Origin: JAFDCJ01 sp964527835
Lineage (GTDB): Bacteria; Desulfobacterota; Desulfobacteria; Desulfobacterales; JAFDCJ01
Length of the DNA stretch: 64,000 bases
Assembly: GCA_964527835.1 (NCBI GenBank)
Contig: CAZGNV010000020.1
Location: forward strand, 1 to 64,000
Reading direction: 5' to 3'
Shown here: positions 62,212-64,000 of the stretch, piece by piece
Position numbering within the stretch: the stretch's first letter is position 1
How the letters are laid out: the number at the start of each line of letters is the position of its first letter
Notes under the pieces: model-generated
Seen by the model: only the letters and a program-made list of their open reading frames with translations
What the model was told of the DNA's origin: nothing
Databases searched by the model: none
Translations under genes and position numbers: made by a program

Positions 62212-62224
62212 GTTGTTTTGTCCA

Positions 62225-62343
62225 CAGCTCTTTTTCTGAAAAGGGTTGATGTCGCTCGAAAATGACTTCCAACGAAGTCAACCCAAGTTCGTTGTTCATA
62301 GGTTGCCGCTAGCGGCCTAAACAAGCTTTTTACGAGGCCATCA
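62225..62343. repeat. Palindromic element, copy 9 (composite)
   Basis: Left part CAGCTCTTTTTCTGAAAAGG matches the inverted left arm of the 190-bp form; right part from GCTCGAAAATGACTTCC to CTTTTTACGA is identical over about 80 bases to copy 6. It lacks a proper left TIR. It lies between the convergent recD2 and the DUF1178 gene. Confidence 0.85.
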
Positions 62344-62376
62344 ACGCTGAACCTTCGAACCCTGAACCTTTTGGCA

Positions 62377-62802
62377 TTACGAATCGGTATCCGGCCGGGC
62401 CGGCATGGGGATTTTAAAAAATTCGACGCCTTCTTCCTTGAGGGTTTTTTCCTCCTCCTTGGTGCTCACCCCGCGGATATTTCTAGGTTCAGCGGCACCG
62501 TAATGGATTTTAAGGGCTTCCTTGGCAAAATCGCAGCCAACGTCGTCAAAATTTTTCTCAACGAATTCAACTGCTTGCTGGCTTAATCGCGCCAGGGCAG
62601 CATCGACAGTCAACTTTTGGCCGGTTTTGGATGCCGGTGAGGATTTAATGGCAAACATGGACGGAATCAGATCGACGGAGGTTTCGTTGCAGACCGGGCA
62701 GGCGATCAGCTTCTTTTTTTTCTGATCGGCATAGGCCTTGCTGTCTTCGAACCAGCCCTCAAAGGTATGTCCGTTGGAGCACTGAAGATCGTAAGCGATC
62801 AT
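62377..62802 (-). CDS. DUF1178 family protein
   Basis: 141-residue cytoplasmic protein of unknown function. The family start 'MIAYDLQCSNGHTFEGWFED' and a zinc-ribbon-like pair (C8/H11 region and CPVC) are present, with the C-terminal 'GEEKTLKEEGVEFFKIP'-like acidic tail. ATG 62802 matches the family N-terminus; an in-frame ATG lies at 62823. Convergent with recD2 across a repeat element. Confidence 0.9.
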   Translation of the reverse strand: MIAYDLQCSNGHTFEGWFEDSKAYADQKKKKLIACPVCNETSVDLIPSMFAIKSSPASKTGQKLTVDAALARLSQQAVEFVEKNFDDVGCDFAKEALKIHYGAAEPRNIRGVSTKEEEKTLKEEGVEFFKIPMPARPDTDS

Positions 62803-62919
62803 ACCGTTAAATCCGTTGCCCATTGAATAACGATTGATAATAAAAATACATCAATATCCGTAAATCCAAGCATAAGGTAACACAGGCAGCAAGATTTTTA
62901 AAGACTTTGTTAACATAAT

Positions 62920-62947
62920 TTGCTATTTTTACACAATGTTGTAAAAT
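62920..62947 (+). promoter_or_regulatory. Candidate promoter for the SH3-domain protein gene
   Basis: TTGCTA (62920-62925), 16-bp spacer, TAAAAT (62942-62947, 5 of 6) in the AT-rich 62824-62995 gap; 48 bp before the start codon. Confidence 0.5.
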
Positions 62948-62995
62948 AAAACCAGGAACTCAATTCGTCAACACCAATCAGGGAGCGTGCGGTTT

Positions 62996-63658
62996 ATGAA
63001 GCTATCGGCTAGACTCATGGTGATTGCTGGACTTTGCGTGTTGCTTTTTTCCCCTGCAGTTTTTGCGGAAAACATGTATGTAACGGATCTTTTGAAGCTG
63101 ACCCTGCGCAGCGGGCCGAGCACCGGTCATAAAATTCTGGCGGTGGTGAAATCCGGCCAACGGGTGGAAGTCCTGGAGCCCGGCAGTGACTGGTCCTTTG
63201 TGAGGCTTCAAAACGGCAAGGAGGGCTACGTTCTGACCCGCTACCTGACGCCGGAGCCGACCCACAACATCCGGCTGGAGCAGTTGCAGCAGAAGCACAA
63301 CGCTCTCGGGCAGCAGGCGGCTGCCCTGCTCGAGGAAAACACCCGCTTGAAGGATGAAAACAAAAAAATTCGCACCGCCCTTGCCAACAGTAAAAAGACG
63401 CTCAAGCAGCTGCGCGTGGACTATGAAAAGCTGAAGGCCGAATCGGCTGAATTTTTAACGCTCCGATCCCGTTACCAGAAGGCCGCCGCCGAGCTTAGCA
63501 AGCAGAAGAGCCGGGCGGACAAGCTGGACGAGGAATTGAGCCGGATTGAAATGAATCAATATATCAAATGGTTTCTGGCTGGCTCAGGGGTACTGCTGCT
63601 CGGTTTTATCATCGGTTTCAGTGCCAAGCGTCAGCGTCGGCGCCCGTCATTGTTATAG
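62996..63658 (+). CDS. SH3-domain, coiled-coil, C-terminally anchored protein (YgiM/TIGR04211-like)
   Basis: 220-residue envelope protein: signal peptide (LMVIAGLCVLLFSPAVFA), bacterial SH3 domain ('LKLTLRSGPSTGHKILAVV ... GKEGYVLTRYL'), a long coiled coil (residues ~85-185) and one membrane helix near the C-terminus (FLAGSGVLLLGFIIGFSA) followed by a basic tail. Domain order equals the TIGR04211/YgiM group. GGGAG precedes ATG 62996. Role unknown; SH3b domains usually contact peptidoglycan. Confidence 0.9.
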   Translation: MKLSARLMVIAGLCVLLFSPAVFAENMYVTDLLKLTLRSGPSTGHKILAVVKSGQRVEVLEPGSDWSFVRLQNGKEGYVLTRYLTPEPTHNIRLEQLQQKHNALGQQAAALLEENTRLKDENKKIRTALANSKKTLKQLRVDYEKLKAESAEFLTLRSRYQKAAAELSKQKSRADKLDEELSRIEMNQYIKWFLAGSGVLLLGFIIGFSAKRQRRRPSLL

Positions 63659-63878
63659 CGCTCCGGTTTGACAGACCCCCCGGCTGTTATTATATTTGAC
63701 CATAATCATGGTACCATTGCCGAGTTTACAAAAAAGAAACCCCCTTGCGGATCCACCGGCGCTGATAAGGCCACCTTTCCCATCCAGACCCGGGGTTTGC
63801 GATTTCCGTCGGCATTTTCCATTGAAAGTGAAAAACCGGATTAATCTTGGCAAAACAGGTACTTGAAGCAGGCCACCT

Positions 63879-64000
63879 ATGGTGTTGAATCAAATCCTGA
63901 TTTTAACTGTTTTGCTTTTGTTTTCCGGTTTTTTCTCTTCTGCCGAAACCGCCCTTTTTTCAATCAGCCGGGCCCGGGCCATTCATCTGGCCAAAGAGAA
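63879..64000 (+). CDS. CNNM/CorC-HlyC family membrane protein, N-terminal fragment (runs off window)
   Basis: Only the first 40 codons are present. The start 'NQILILTVLLLFSGFFSSAE' followed by TALFSISRARAIHLAK matches the first helix and SAETA motif of CNNM-type proteins (HlyC/CorC, divalent-cation transport). The gene continues beyond 64000. ATG at 63879. Confidence 0.8.
   Translation, partial: MVLNQILILTVLLLFSGFFSSAETALFSISRARAIHLAKE

Noticed and set aside
63653..63853. 66-codon open frame on the minus strand near the right edge
   Set aside because: No support beyond being open; intergenic between the SH3 protein and the CNNM-like gene. Nothing else seen in 63659-63878.

Overview
This 64 kb window is chromosomal DNA of roughly 55-60% GC from an anaerobic bacterium, most likely a Desulfobacterota (former Deltaproteobacteria) sulfate-reducer-like lineage. 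The inference rests on a type II secretion operon with the deltaproteobacterial GspN, a TRAP-TAXI transporter, a heterodisulfide-reductase-like iron-sulfur protein, a NuoG-like formate dehydrogenase catalytic subunit and UGA decoded as selenocysteine. No rRNA, convincing tRNA, CRISPR array, prophage or intact insertion sequence was seen.

Layout. 0.2-10.9 kb: gspHIJKLMNCDE on the plus strand (gspF and gspG would lie upstream of the window). 11-16.7 kb, minus strand: a secreted protease-like operon and a TAXI binding protein/fused TRAP permease/universal stress protein operon. 16.9-22 kb: a glycosyltransferase and an HrpA-type RNA helicase carrying in-frame purine-rich repeat insertions. 22.1-32.3 kb: redox region with three genes interrupted by in-frame UGA codons at catalytic or cofactor cysteine positions, namely a CoA-disulfide-reductase-like flavoprotein (U42), an HdrD/GlpC-like iron-sulfur protein (U244) and formate dehydrogenase (U378). 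Each UGA is followed by a hairpin with G residues in its apical loop about 19-23 nt downstream. Between them lie two tandem-PilZ proteins, YjbQ and a quinone oxidoreductase. 32.4-36.3 kb: VanZ, thrS with a coupled Cys-rich small protein, and rnd. 36.5-41.8 kb: two class I c-type cytochromes, a cytochrome P460-like protein and a membrane sulfatase-superfamily enzyme. 42.1-52.2 kb: a glycosyltransferase/radical SAM/methyltransferase/alpha-alpha-toroid/acyltransferase neighbourhood of unknown product. 52.3-64 kb: outer-membrane barrel, MFS transporter, two divergent Hsp20s, Lon, RlpA, GmhB-like phosphatase, RecD2, DUF1178, an SH3/coiled-coil membrane protein and the start of a CNNM/CorC-type protein.

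The most unusual features are (i) the selenoprotein trio, which as plain open reading frames would be split and miscalled, and (ii) a family of about ten imperfect-palindrome elements (56-190 bp; ends TGAYG..CGTAAAAAG / CTTTTTACG..CRTCA), mostly sitting within a few bases of gene 3' ends. The long forms contain an inner stem-loop whose stem changes sequence between copies while pairing is kept and the loop is conserved. Two smaller dispersed repeats (48 nt and 26 nt) and a GGAAK-type purine-rich repeat are also present.
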